DNA from: Galbula dea
Taxonomy: Eukaryota; Chordata; Aves; Piciformes; Galbulidae
DNA length: 64,000 nt
Assembly (NCBI GenBank): GCA_013399015.1
Contig: VWZX01006814.1
Coordinates: 2,232,001 to 2,296,000, forward strand
Direction: 5' to 3'
Shown here: positions 1 to 12,600 of the stretch, one piece after another
How the letters are laid out: every line of letters starts with the position of its first letter
How positions within the stretch are numbered: the first letter of the stretch is position 1
Program-made: the position numbers and the translations under genes
The notes under the pieces: generated by a model
Databases searched by the model: none
Seen by the model: the letters and a program-made list of their open reading frames with translations, nothing else
Told to the model about the DNA's origin: nothing

Positions 1-409
1 TATTTGATATCCTCTGGAGGCCATCTCTGAGGTGGAAGTGCAGTTTTAAGAGGAGCATACGCAAATTCCCTCCTTGAAAGGAGGGATGTGTACGTGATGT
101 TTTTGTGGTTTGGGCATGCATCACATTTACAAGAGAGCCAGGCCATCACTCATGTTTGAAAGGAGAAAAAAAACCCCAAAACAAACAAAAAGCCAACAAA
201 CAAAAAACCCCCAACATGTTTGGGAAGGTATCCTCAAAACTGTTACTGCTACAAAATCATTGCTGAGTGCCAATGGAGTCATTAACAATAAGGGGATAAT
301 CAGCCTTTCTTCTTCTAGTGCTCAGTTGTGCAGATAAGGACTTCCTTCAGAAAACAGTGGCATAAAGTGAATGAGCAAGGCTGTAGAAGTAGTCAATAAG
401 TCTGTGAGA

Positions 410-435
410 TAATAATAAATAATAATAATAATGAT
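410..435. repeat. (AAT)n microsatellite
   Basis: About eight imperfect AAT/ATA units are broken by one AAAT slip and end in ATGATG. It is a simple repeat of the kind formed by replication slippage, with no associated gene. Confidence 0.8.
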
Positions 436-854
436 GTCTCAGAGAGCATAATTTCTGGGTGGTAATTCATACCACAGAGAAGTTGATGAGACTTTTCAGG
501 GCTGTAAGAACCTGCAGAGTTGCTAATGTTTATGGAACAATCTCATAAACATGGAAATTCCACAAACATATCTCCTTGCCAAGCCTTCACAGAAATTTTT
601 AAGGAGTATTTTATTGTTTAATTATGATTCACAGTTATCATAGGAGCCAGAAACATATTTAAACAACAGGTAACACTGTCACTATGCACCTTGGTCTCCA
701 TGGTAGATAGTTGCCACATGGAAGTCTGTATCTGACAACTTTATGCCCACTGGTTTCCTTGAGGAAAAAAGTCAACATTTGCTATTCATCCATACACTAG
801 TCCAGTAGCTGATCACCTTAATGTGTTTAATATTTATTTATCATTACAATTCCT

Positions 855-905
855 TAGCAAGTGAGTGCCATCTTACAGATGGAAGATGAAGGCAGAAAGC
901 AACTG
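855..905 (+). repeat. Possible MIR fragment
   Basis: The segment GCCATCTTACAGATGG followed by an AAGGCAGAAAGC-like stretch resembles the conserved MIR core region (a TTTTACAGATG motif followed by a GAGGCACAGAG motif). Only about 40 bases match and the CTGAGG spacing is off, so this may be chance. Confidence 0.22.
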
Positions 906-3900
906 AGGCCGGTGCCATGCAATACAGTGTGTGTACTGATAAATTATTTCACCCTTAGTTTACAATAGTAGGATCACAACTTGCTTCCCATAGATCTATC
1001 AGATACTATCTTGATTGACTCAAATATCATCACTGCTTACAAGCTTTAAATCAGTTTATTGAGAACCAGAAGAGAACCTAGCCTTGCATCACTCAGACTC
1101 ATCTCCTTTTTTATGTGTGTTTCTCCAGATAAGCTCATTCCTCAGGTAAAAGCACACAAGGCAGGAGACCAAGGTAGCTCCTACCAACTTGGTTATACTT
1201 ATTCTACAATAACAGGATGAAAAGAGTGGAATGGAGTGGAATGTGACAAGTTCACAGAAGAAATTCCATAGAGGATCATAAAAAACATCAGAAACATGAA
1301 AATCACATCTGACTCAGGAGGACTTAGAGTTGGAAACACAAAGAATAATAGAAGGAAATTCTATATGTTTTGTAATCTATATTCTTCACCTAGCCTTACC
1401 ATTACCTAGACAGCTGGGTTTGCATGCTGCTGAAGATGGCTACATGGTTGGTTGTTTCCACACAGCACAACCGAGTAGTCTAATACATTCATGGGTTCTT
1501 GGAAAACAAGTTATGGTTCACTAGGATCTTCAGTCAGCTTTATGTGTCACAGGAAAAACAAGGTAAGGGAATTTCTCATTTATGGATATAAAAAGCTTCT
1601 GTGATTAGAAAAGAGTGTAAATTTTCCTGTATGGTCCTTACTGGGCAACTGGTAAAGCCTCCTAGCTTGCAGCTGTCCTGGACCATAACATATCTTTTTA
1701 AGAGCCTGAAGAGATTATGGTCATTCTGGGAAGATATGAAGAGGTTTTGTTTATCTCATGAAGCCCTGCATGTTGCCTGCTGTCAGAAAAGATTTCAGAA
1801 GTGGTAATTCTTTTAAAACAAAGATTGCTTACAGAAATCTTATTCTGTTCTGCCTTAGAAAAAGACAAATCAGGAAATCAAATGATGGCCCCCTATTGAT
1901 ATTCTTTTCTTAATTATCTTTATTATCTTTTGTTGGTATGTCCAGCATGGGGTGTGAGAAATAACACCCTTTCTTGTGCCAGCAAGTGGTGTGTGGGACA
2001 CTGAAAGACAGCCAGACCTCTATCTTCCTACCTTGCCCTTAATTAGCAGTGGAAAGCCCAGTCCCAGCCCACCCTCTCACATTGCACTATTCTAACATTC
2101 AGAACAGGGCTGCCTTTTTCAGACAATGTGCTAATATCTTTGTCAAGTTTCTGTCTAGCTCACTGGCTCTGAACCTTTTATTGACAAAAATGTGAGATTT
2201 TTCAGAGGAGCTGATGAACCACATTGAGAAACATGTTATTTACAGAGGGTTCTGCTAAGATTTTCTCTGGTATTGGCTGTTTCTCTTTTCTTCCCAAGTA
2301 ATTTTATTCATTAGTTACTAAGACTCAGACACACAAAAAGGGTGCATGCTCCAGTTTGAAAATACTGAAAACTATATATATTTTTCCAAAATTTTGTTTT
2401 GTTTTACTCCCCCTTGCTATAGTACTGGAAGTATTCTTTGGGGTTTTTTTTGTTGGTGGTTGTTTTTGTTAGTTTTTTTTTTTTTAAAACAAAGGCAATG
2501 TGAAATTGCTAAAAATCCAGGCCCAAGTCTTTCCTAAAACATCTGCCACCATGATCTTGTTTTATATTCATTACTGAAATTCCAAGTGCACCTAAATTAT
2601 GGCTTGAATCATACTTACATCAATATTCTTAGAACTAGTTTTTCTTGTTCTGAAGTTTTCTCATCGCAGTTGTAATTCTATGGGACTCTGAATCTGTTTC
2701 CTCACTGACTCAAAAATTAAATTTGTAGGCTGCATACGTTAACATGTGATCTCTCTCCCTCTTGTTTGTTTCAAAAACAACAGAGTGAGAGGAAATGTGA
2801 GTTGTTTCCATGCAAACTCATTTAGGTTCCTTGTGTTGTCCTGAACCTCAGAAATAAAGGGAAATGGAAAGGGCTGAGTCTACACTGGCATGGCTGCAGC
2901 TTGGGAAACCATATCTGAGCTATTTTAAAACTGCTAATACTACTAGAGCCATGGCAACAAGATTTAGCATGCGATGTAACACTCAACAGGGAATTGATAT
3001 TACAACTGTCAGCTTGGGCTGAACTTCAAGATACCAAAATTCCCTTTCGTTGGTATATCTGGCTACCCTAATGCAATTACCTGCATAACACTCCTGGGAG
3101 GTTGGCAGGTGCTATCAGCCTTGACAATGTAGCATCTACTGGAATAACCTTTCTGTGGAAAACGTGCCTAATTCTGAGTGCCAGAAGCCTAGGCAGACAG
3201 TGCAACACAGGTGTAAGGGTGAAGCAGCTGGAGTAATTGCAGAAGGAGTGGCTTCCCTTGTCCCCAGACACATTGTAATTTTCCATGAGTCATTTGGAAG
3301 ATATTAAGTCACTTATGTCACCCTAAAAATAACATTTGTTTCTTGTGTTTAAAACAGTGACATTTAATTATAAGGGAGAAATGTAAATAACTTTGAAATA
3401 TCACCAGTTCTGAAAAACTCCCTTAAGATCCAGAGGTAGCTGCCAGCTTTTTAAAATTATATATCAAATAGTCACTTCTCTCTAAATAGGAAAGTAGTAA
3501 CCAATAAATCTCTGAACTAAGCACTATCAGACGCAGGCAATTTGTATTTAGAAAGGATGCCCTTAAACAGAACACCCAACTTCATGGCCAGCAAAATCCA
3601 GCTCTACACTCTGCAAGAGGTTTGCTTTGTGCACTTCTGTACCAAATCAAATTTTCCAGTGACTTTCCTGGCGCAGCCTCTGTGCCTCAGGAGGCTTTTC
3701 TCAGGACAATATAATTCTTCCCACTGCCCTGAGGAACCTTTTCATGTTGTATACTGCTGGGTTTCTCTGACTGACAAACATACATTCACACTGGCAGGCA
3801 ATGCATAAGCACCAGAAATTGTCAAAATTTTAAGGTTTCAAAACCTGCAGCCCTCTAATTACATCTTCCAGGCCCTACCTCACACCAAATAGCTCAGATA

Positions 3901-3990
3901 GAAAGCAGTAATGCATCAAGAAAATGCACTATGCCATGTGATTGTACCAGCCTGGATTTCCCTCGGCAGTTGTGCATCATGCCATCGCCC

Positions 3991-3993
3991 AAT

Positions 3994-4026
<33 letters not shown>

Positions 4027-4046
4027 CACACACACACATATATATT
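3991..4046. repeat. (TA)n/(CA)n compound microsatellite
   Basis: An alternating TA run of about 30 bases passes into ACATACACACACACACA and back to TATATAT. It is a compound dinucleotide repeat that is likely length-polymorphic. The CA part is capable of Z-DNA and the TA part of cruciform formation, but no function is implied. Confidence 0.9.
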
Positions 4047-5529
4047 CTCTGCCTTGTAGGTACCAGCTGCTGTGATACTGAGGTTACAAAACATGCTCAT
4101 CCCCAGATTTAAGGTTTGTCATTAATATAAAGCAATTCTTGACTGTTTGCTTGCTTGATTAATCTTGTTTTGATAGGAACAACTCAGACAGCATTGCTTT
4201 GGGGGAAGACTGAGCCCAGGTAAAGCAAAAAAAACCACACAGGGATTGCCAACTGCTCGTTCAGTGGGGAGAAGGGAGAAAAAGAGTTTTTCTGCAGACT
4301 TTTTTTTTTTTCCCTGAAAATTGCCAGAGCTTTATATGAGACTGGCAGGTCCTCTGAGCCAGCCCAGGTCATATGTTGCATTAGAACATCCTTTGCTAAG
4401 AGCAGTCCCTGTTCTCAGAAGCTCTGTCTTGCCCTCTCCCAATAGTAATACACTTCTTCCTTAGAACATACAGAAAGGGATATTACATGCTTTTCTAGGG
4501 TGTTCCATACTTCTTACACCAGCAGACATTGAAATAATCTCAAGAGACTTTTAAATGCAGATTGTGACTATAGAATTCAGTAATTTATGGGAAGAATTGA
4601 ATCCCGTGTGGAATCACTGGGAGATTGGCATTACCTAATGGAAAAAGGAATCTAGCCTAAGAACTTTTTATATTTGCTTAACTCTTTACAAGTATTTTAA
4701 TTATATATAGTCCATGAAAAAAACCCAAACTTTTGAAATTATACAATTAACTGCTTTTTTTTTTTTAAGAAAAGACTTATTTGTAGTGCACAACTACACA
4801 TTTGTTTAAGGTTTATCCTCCTCTTAGTTTGTAACTCCATATGAAACCCTATTCTATAAAATGGGTTAGATTATAATCTGTTTGGATTTATGTCAAATCT
4901 ATCCCTTCTTCATATACTTCAAGGTCATTGCTCACATGACACAACCATGGCAATGATTGTATTAACAAGATGATGAGGTTCTGTCTTGTCCCATAATGAA
5001 TGAATTGCCAGAAGGTAACATAATACCCAGTAAGGAATAATCAATTTTTTAATTAAGTTAAATACTGACACCAGGGCTTCTTGTTGGATTCTTGGAGGTG
5101 CAGCAGAAAGTTGGATTCTTCAGTTATAGACTTAGCCCTCTTAATCGTCTCTTTTATGTGGCTTTGGGAATATATCATTATTCAGGGTCGGATTAGCATT
5201 TTTTAAAATTATTTCATTAGATAAAATTGTGTTTTCTTAGGCTATAGAGTTTTTCATCTGTGCTCAGGGTTTGTAAAATCACCATGATCTCAAGAAAGAA
5301 ACAAAATTCCACTGACTTCGTGTAAGAAATTTGTATTGATGCAATAAACTTCTTTTTACATAGTTAGGGAAAAAAAACCTATGCATTTACCAGATTGCTA
5401 CCCCCTTTATAGTTCTTCTGTAAAAAGTCTTGAATGCTTGCTCTTACACAAAACCACTATGAATTTTCTACCTGTTATGACCCAACCCACAAGAAGAAAG
5501 TGTTCCAGAATTTTTTTATATGATGTACC

Positions 5530-5544
5530 TTTTTTTTTTTTTTT
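5530..5544. repeat. T15 homopolymer
   Basis: An uninterrupted run of fifteen T. No LINE or retrogene body precedes it on either strand, so it is not taken as an integration tail. Confidence 0.8.
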
Positions 5545-7706
5545 ACTGGTCTACTTATTTTTTACTAACAGCATAGGGAAACAGAGCCTAGAAGCCATTT
5601 GGGTCCTGGGGAGTTGGATTCTAGAATTAATATTATTTATGAAATATGTCTGTGCACAATATCTATGAAATAGCAGCAGCTTTATGCTTTGCATTTGAAA
5701 TTGGACAATGAAAAGGAAACCAAAATTAATAGATTTATGAGAAGAGCTGTTGTGGGCAAGTTTTCTGTCACCTCTATCTTAGCAAAACCACACTCTAAAG
5801 GTTACTTTGGCTGCACTGTTGCTTTAATAAAACACATCTGGCTCCTCTCAGTTTTTCTCTCAGTGGCCAAATGCTCATATCAGGGAAATCAATATCAAGA
5901 CTAGCAAAAATTTTTTGTGTCATTAAGATATGAGTAGTGGGACACATAGACCTGATGGGTAGAGCTCAGTTTGGCAAAGTCAGGAGCCTGATTCTCAGAA
6001 GGCTTTGGCACTCAGATGCCAAGTTGTTCAATGTCTTAAAGGTAGCAAAGAACCTGTGAAAATCTGACTATGGTTGGGCAGAAAGACCAAGCTAGAGAAT
6101 AGCCCTTTCAGGCATATCAAAATTTGCTCCATTGCTGTCAGGTTTGGACACATTAAACAGGTAGTCGGTGTGCTCTGGCACTAAAGCTGTCAAATCAGCA
6201 CCTCTCACAAGCTCTGAAGTGACATGCACGTAGGTAAAATAATACAGGTAGTGATACATACACCCACAGAAACTTTTCTTGCCTCTGACATGTTTTATCA
6301 ACACTTTTAAGCTTAAGAAAAATTGCCATTCACTTCTTGAAGTCCAAACAATGACACCTCGCAGCTTCCTGCTAAGCTACACCAGTCACAGCACTAAGTA
6401 ATATTTTTATCACTGTGTGACAGTTGTAAGCTTAGCTCTTCTAGTTCACCTCTCAACTCCATCTGCCCTCTGCACTTTGCCAAGGCTACTCTACATGTGC
6501 TGACATATTTGGCTTGTCCCATGGACAGAAAAGATCTCTTGTGACTTTTCAGAAAGAACCTAACTGAAGTGAAATACACAATTTTGCTAATTATAGACAT
6601 AGAAAGATATATACACAAATAGATTTACATATACACACATAGATAGTTGAAAGGAAATTGTGGCTGGCTTGAGAGTCCTTGCTGCTGCTTGTATTTTCTG
6701 AATTCTGCCATAGCTCCTCATGTTATTGTTTATTGTTATTTACTAGTCTATCTAACTGGGGCTAGGGCAGGATTGTTGAAAAGACAGCTAATGTAAGCTT
6801 GTCTTTCTAAATCACTGGTTTAGGTTTGTCACTACTTAATCATCACTGAAATGTTCACAACATTTTTTTTCAGAAGCCCATTAAGAATAGCAGTGTTAGA
6901 CTGAAGGAACACAGTACTTTGTACATTGGTTATGGGACAGACAGAAGTAATTTTTGATGGAAAAAATATTAAATAAGACAAAAAGGAAGAGAAAAATCTA
7001 TGCCCTAGCTGTACTGAATAGTCAGAAAACTAACACCTGACAGAGGCCACCATTTCTTGGCAGACTGACTATCCAGAGCTAGGGATTCAGACTCAGCCCA
7101 GTGCACAGAGGACAGAGGTACACGACTCCTATTTCCCTTCATGAAAGCACAATCAATAGAAATCATCAAATTTCTATCACAGCCCTGAAAATAGAGGATT
7201 GATGAATAGTTTGGAGTGTCTGATCTCAAGCTAGAATCAGTTATAACAAGAGTCAAAATTAGTAGATCAGGCCTTCAAGATTGTTTCAAGATTGATGATG
7301 TTTCACTGTTATTTCAGATATCACTAAATTGCGTAAAATACTGATGAAATCCTAGGGAAAACAGACTAAATGGGTAGTGTACCAGACCCTTGTGCATCTT
7401 GATGAGCCTCCTCTCAGAACACATAATTGGCTAAATTATTGTCTGACTTCTTGAAGCTGCACAAGTATTTTATCTTTCATTTCATAGGTCATGTTTGAGA
7501 TGCTCTTCTGAGGAAGTATGATATTAGCTTTACAGCCTTTACATAAAACATTTGTCTCAAAGCAAATAAAGCAAAGACAGTAGCAAAAATACTCTCTACC
7601 TTGCTACATAAATATTAACTTCATAATCTGAGTCAATTAGGGGTGATTTGTGCTGTGGACCAACATACACTGTAATAGACACTGGAATGAGACCAGTGCT
7701 ATATGG

Positions 7707-8393
7707 TAGAATCATAGAATTGTCGGAGTTGGAAGGGACCATAAAGATCATCTAGTTGCAACCCCCCTGTCTGGCAGGGACACCTCCCACTAGATTAAGT
7801 TGCCCAGAGCCCCATCCAGCCTGGCCTTAAAAACTTCCAAGGATGAGGCTTCCACAACCTCTCTGGGCAACCTGTTCCACTGTCTCACCACCCTAGTAGT
7901 GAAGAACTTCCTCTTAATATCAAATCTAAATCTCCCCTCCTCTAGTTTACTTCCATTCCCCCTAGTCCTATCACTACCTGACCTCCTAAAAAGTCCCTCA
8001 CCAGCCTTCTTGGAAGCCCCCTTCAGATACTGGAAGGCCACAATAAGGTCTCTTCGGAGCCTTCTCTTCTGCAGACTGAATAACCCCAACTCTCTCAGTC
8101 TGTCCTTGTAGGAGAGGTGCTCCAGTCCTCTATCATTCTCGTGGCCCTTCTCTGGACTTCCTGCAGCAAGTCCAGATCTCTTTTGTAATAAGGGCTCCAG
8201 AACTGAACACAATCTTCCAGGTAGGGTCTCACAAAAGAGGAGTAGATGGGGAGAATCACTTCCCTCGACCTGCTGACCATGTTCTTCTTGATGCAGCCCA
8301 GGATATGGTTGGCCCTCTGGGCTAAAAACACACTGGCAGCTCATGTTCAATTTCTCATCCATCACTAGCCCCAAGTCCCTTTCCTCAGGGAAT
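7707..8393 (-). mobile_element. CR1 LINE, 5'-truncated, minus strand
   Basis: CR1 is the dominant non-LTR retrotransposon of birds and moves by target-primed reverse transcription of its own RNA. Read on the minus strand, this copy ends with the CR1 3' signature (GATGATCTTTATGGTCCC then TTCCAACT and a TTCTATGATTCTA tail, at 7707-7745). Upstream lies the C-terminal part of ORF2. Motifs seen include LNMSCQC, ILGCIKK, SREVILPIYS, CVQFWSP, VQRRATRMI, LRELGLFSLQKRRLRRDLI, SDRTRGNG and RQWNRLPREVV, ending GNLI-stop at 7790. These span two frames, so there are at least two frameshifts (near 8330 and 8130) and the element is dead. The endonuclease and most of the RT are missing. The 5' boundary near 8393 is estimated from where the match ends. 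Confidence 0.95.
7790..8393 (-). pseudogene. Broken CR1 ORF2 C-terminus
   Basis: This is the remnant of the CR1 ORF2 protein (endonuclease plus reverse transcriptase), of which only the extreme C-terminal region survives. The frame containing ERDLGLV and LNMSCQC is lost just before ILGCIKK. A second frame carries SREVILPIYS to VQRRATRMI (about 8135-8325). The first frame then resumes at LEHLSYKDRLRELGLF and runs to the native stop at 7790. The apparent 207-codon open frame is therefore a composite: its middle portion is out-of-frame sequence and not protein. It cannot encode an active enzyme. Confidence 0.85.
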
Positions 8394-8440
8394 GTTTTCA
8401 GACAGTAAAACAAGTTTTCTAAAATTCTTTCTTTGAACAG

Positions 8441-8712
8441 TTAGAGTACTGTGTGCAATGGGCACTTGTGGCCCAGGAAGCCAAGACTGGAACTTAGGAA
8501 AAAGTTCTTTACCCAGAGGGTGGTGAGGCACTGGAACAGGTTGTCCAGAGAGGTTGTGGCTGCCCCATCCCTAGCAGCATTCAAGGCCAGGTTGGATGTG
8601 GCCTTGGGCAATCTGAGTGGCAGTTGATGGCACCCTTGCCCACAGCAGGGTGGGTTGGGGGTAGATGATCTTTAAGGTGCCTTCCAACCCAGGCCATTCT
8701 ATGAATCTATGA
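8441..8712 (+). mobile_element. CR1 LINE 3' fragment, plus strand
   Basis: The copy starts with a fragment corresponding to CR1 ORF2 (TTAGAGTACTGTGTGCA, the EYCVQ codons). It then jumps to the late C-terminal region: ACCCAGAGGGTGGTGAGGCA, CACTGGAACAGGTTG, CAAGGCCAGGTTGGATGTGG. It ends with GATGATCTTTAAGGTGCC and CCATTCTATGAATCTATGA, the classic CR1 3' end and octamer-like tail. The jump implies an internal deletion of several hundred bases relative to intact CR1. It lies back to back with the minus-strand CR1 to its left and is similar but clearly diverged from it, so it is a separate insertion. Confidence 0.95.
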
Positions 8713-9199
8713 AAAACAAATATTAAATATTTTAATCATGGATCATAAGAAATCCATAGTTTTGAAGGGAAAAGGCTCTACACCTGTTAACAATCCCTGC
8801 TAGCATCCATCACTGAAGAGGGAGTATTTGGTTTTGGCTTGATTTTCTGTTATTTTTCTGCTATTTGTCGCTAATGCAACAAGGGCTGAAGTTATTCCAC
8901 CGAGCAAATTCCAGCCAGTAAACTGACAGGGAAGTGAATGAGGCTCTCTACATGACAGTCTTTTCTCCCTGTGTAATTGCTAGACAAGTCTGTTCATAAA
9001 TGGCCCTCGGGTTCCATTTAAAAGCCTATCAGCTCAGTAGGAAAGGTCTTCTAAAGCCTTCTGACTTAAGGAGGAAAGTATCTTCTGTCTGTCCTGAGGG
9101 CAATTTCTTCCCTCTGTTTACCCCTTCTTGAGAGGCAGAAGCCCAAATAAATTGCTGTCTAGAAAGCCCTGATCATAAAATGGGGAGAAAGGAGGAGGG

Positions 9200-9214
9200 A
9201 AAAAAAAAAAAAAA
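9200..9214. repeat. A15 homopolymer
   Basis: Fifteen A follow a purine-rich GGGGAGAAAGGAGGAGGG stretch. No retrogene-like sequence precedes it. Confidence 0.8.
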
Positions 9215-9586
9215 GACTACCTTCAAAGTCGAGTCAGAGAGAAGGTTAGGGTATTGCATCCTCTGGTGCAAGCAGCACTTGTGTCAAGGATTGCATAAAT
9301 CAGGACTTAATCCGAGATCCATCCAACTGCAGTCTCTTCTGATTTTGGTGGGGCCAGACCCATAAAGTCTTCCCAACAGTACTATTCACTTTATGAAGTC
9401 TTTTGTCAGAGACAAAACATTGCAGGGCTGCTTGAATAGGTGGTGGTGGAATCAGAGAGCCAGCACACACCTGCTTTGCCTCTGGCTTTTGCCAAGTCCT
9501 TGAAGCAAACATAACCTACCAAAATAAAACTCTGTCCCTGCCTGCCCCAAACATACAGCATGGACTAGACCAGCATGCACACTTAC

Positions 9587-9649
9587 TTGAAGTGCATTTT
9601 TTCTCCTCTCTGCAAAATGTAGCAGCTCAGTAATGGTGGCCAGCACCTC
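9587..9649 (-). other. Candidate exon (unconfirmed)
   Basis: On the minus strand a 63-base segment reads 21 codons without a stop (EVLATITELLHFAERRKNAL then Q). It is followed by a full GTAAGT donor (CAA|GTAAGT) and preceded by a pyrimidine tract ending TTTTTCTCTGTGAAG. It enters and leaves in phase 0. I do not recognise the peptide. A 21-codon open run between splice-like sites is common by chance in AT-rich DNA, so this is only a candidate. Confidence 0.18.
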
Positions 9650-12600
9650 CTTCACAGAGAAAAATGATTATATAGGATTCTTAATTGATACAGGTTACTT
9701 AGATCTCATCATGAAGTATCAACAGGTCTCAATTAAAAAGGCTCCCTTTTCAGAATGCAGAAATGTTATTCAGGAGGGGTTCATTTCTTTAGCAGTTTAA
9801 GTAGGAGCTTTGATACTATAATATTAAGTTTTGCAGTCAGTTGCCTATGTCTCTGTGTCTGTAACAAACCTTGCTCACAGAAAAGAGTTGAAAAGAGAGG
9901 TCTTAAATGCAAAACCTCTGACCAAAATTATATGAATGTTCATGTTCAAACTTTTCTATTCTGACATCATTTATTTCACAATCATATTCCCCACATTTCT
10001 TTTGCCAGGGAATTCTTTGAAATATTGGATTCATACCTTTTTGGCTAGTTACAGTGAAAAACAAGCGAATTAAAATCAAAACAGTGTTGAATTTGGAAAC
10101 AAAAGATAAACATAGGTAAGACAAACTGTTTAATGTCAAATCAGATGTAACAATGATAACAGAGCAAGCTTAAACTCATAGCTCAGTGGAGTTATGACCA
10201 GAGCATTTTTCTGAAACCATATGGTATCTGCTATTAGAATATGAAGAAATATTGTTCCTAGCCACATAGCTGTCTAAAGCATGGCAGATGGAGGGAAGAG
10301 TACATGTGCCAGCACAGTTAATTAGCTCAGAGGCTCTTAATTCCTCTGTTGATTTAATATGCCACTCCTTCAAAGTCTGATCCAATATCCATGGAAAAGA
10401 ATGAGGGTTTTTCTGCCAACTCTTGTAGATGCTGGCCTCAAACCCACAACTGAGTAAAACAAAATATATTTGACTGGTGACTAGTTTAAGAGTTGTTTGC
10501 AAGACACAGGCAAGAGAAAGTAGTGGATCAAAAGTAAGACAGAGACTAGACTACTGACCATTAACTGCTCATGGTTTTACTGTAGGTTACAATGAAGCAG
10601 ATACAAAGTCCAGGCTAAGGATGCTCTTGGGTGTTCTTTTATTGATATAAACATACACACTGAAGGATAGTTTCCTTTCCTTTTTCTCTTCCTCTCAGAA
10701 AATATTTTTCTCTCTCAGCTAAAGCTTCACTTCTTCTCCTGTACCTATGTTGTTGTCTCCTCTATCTTATGCTTTTGCATGTTTACATGCTGCAAGGTAC
10801 CAGGCTGTGTCACTGATTCCACTCTTGAGGGTAGCTCATTCTCACATCAGCAGCCTGACTGGATCTGTTTAATGTGTTTTGTCCTCTGCCAACTCTCCCC
10901 TTCCTAAGGAAAACACAGGCATATAGCTGAGGGACAGTCACCCACTTATCCTAGGGGCTCCAGAAGCTTCTCAAGAGCACAAAGTCTTCTGCTCAAGAGA
11001 AGCACTTGCTGCTATGATTCACAGCACAGCAGAGGAATACAGGCTCAGTTGGGCTGCAAAGGAAGAGTTCATTTTCCTTTTCTTTTGGAAGGAGGCAGTA
11101 GACAGAATAGGAATCCTCTGCCCCAGGTCTATCACTGGCCTTGTTTATAGTGTTTAATGATGCTGGACTGAGATCCAGTCCCTTTATTATTCCACCAAAG
11201 GAAGCCAAGCTGATAGCTGTCAAGACAGCCCTTACAGAACTCAGTGTAACCAGTCACATGTGTTCAGGTCTGTCCATCTGTACCTGGGGCTGGCCTCAGC
11301 TAATCCATGGAGTGAGTTTATTGCTGACCAATAACTTGTGCTTTGATAACACATCTTCACAAACAAAACCAGGGTCACTGAGGCAAGGAAGCATTGCCAT
11401 CTCTACCCCCTACATATGGAAATACATGATTACATGGTTCAGATAAGATGAAAATTTACAGAAAGAGTCAATGCATTCCTAAACACTGTCATTCAGCATC
11501 ATTGGGCATCTTACTCAGCTTGGAGAGGCATTTAAAATACGATCCTGTGACTGTGAGTCAGCTGGTTTTAGAGATGAGCAGTTTGGATAACTGCTCCTTT
11601 TCACTGCTGTGTGCTAGTGCATATCTAGATGTTAGAAAAGGAACAAGGAACATTTCCAGAAAAACAGTCTATTTTTGTTCTACCTCCCACCTGAGATCTG
11701 AGGTCTGTCCAAGTGTCCTGACACTAATTTATATTACAAAGGCAAGACCAGAGCGGACATCGTCTGAACATATCTTTCACTCACAGTGAAAGAAAGATAC
11801 ATTTCAAGCCCTGAAAAAAAATGAAGTCTATAAAGAAATATAATCCCTACATAGCACAGTTAAAACTGCATAAGTAGTGGAGGACTCACACAAGTGTACA
11901 TTGTTGCTTATTCCCGTGATTGGTATACAACTAAGTTTGTAAAGATTTAACACAATTCCTACACAAGAATATTGAGGTAGCTATGTAGTTGTGTTTTGTT
12001 TCTTTTCCCCCCTTAAGAAAAACGTTTTTGTTTTAGGGACATTATTTCCACACTCTAGAAGAACACAGACATTCACACATTATCTGGGCTGGCAACCATG
12101 CTGGGAGCTATCTGGTCTTTCCACTGACACCCTGGCCCAGATCAATTGTTTTCCTTTTAGAGTTATTACCTAAAGGAAAGTTAAATCTTGAAATTCTCTC
12201 AGTATTCAACAAGATTTCTATCCAAGTCCAGGTTTTTGACTTCAGTTTAGGTTTTATTTGAGGACTCTGACTTGGAAAAATGGGTAGGAAACTTTCTACT
12301 CTCCAAAGATACTTGGACCCAGATGCCAGTGCAGGACAGCACATAAGTGTTCAATGCAAAGGTGCAATTCCTCCTGTTTTTAGAGGATTCAACTTTTAAA
12401 GTTCTTTACAGCAACTGTTACAATTTGCTTTCTAAACCAGCTCCCCCAATAAAAAAAAAAAGTAAAGCCTACTGCTGCATATTATGCTTAGGTTTGACCC
12501 ACAAACAACTAATTTTAGTCAAAATTAACATACATTCTTGCCCTCTTCGTATAACTAAATATAGACAATTAAAACAACTGTCTCAGCTTAACCAACCTCA

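Larger units (their letters stand above)
1..7706. other. Repeat-poor non-coding stretch
   Basis: No exon, RNA gene or recognisable transposon dominates this stretch. Open frames are all under 100 codons, lie in every frame and show no family resemblance. Visible content is an AAT microsatellite near 410, a possible MIR fragment near 855-905, a TA/CA dinucleotide array at 3991-4046, and T runs at 2473-2485, 4300-4311, 4755-4766 and 5530-5544. A T/G-rich tract lies at 2440-2485 and an A/C-rich tract at 164-213. A small tandem duplication of an 11-base unit (TTCAAGATTGT) lies at 7274-7295. The stretch could be intronic or intergenic. Confidence 0.6.

Noticed and set aside
1224..1244. AGTGGAATGGAGTGGAATGT, resembling GGAAT satellite repeats
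   Set aside because: Only two units are present, with no array around them. This is coincidence with a satellite known from primates.
3080..3140. Minus-strand segment ending CAG|GTAATT with an open frame
   Set aside because: Two frames are open, the acceptor tract is poor, and the phase does not fit the better candidates.
7291..7344. Possible C/D box snoRNA (TGATGATG and CTGA about 45 bases apart)
   Set aside because: The C box does not fit the RTGATGA consensus, there is no terminal stem, and there are no internal boxes.
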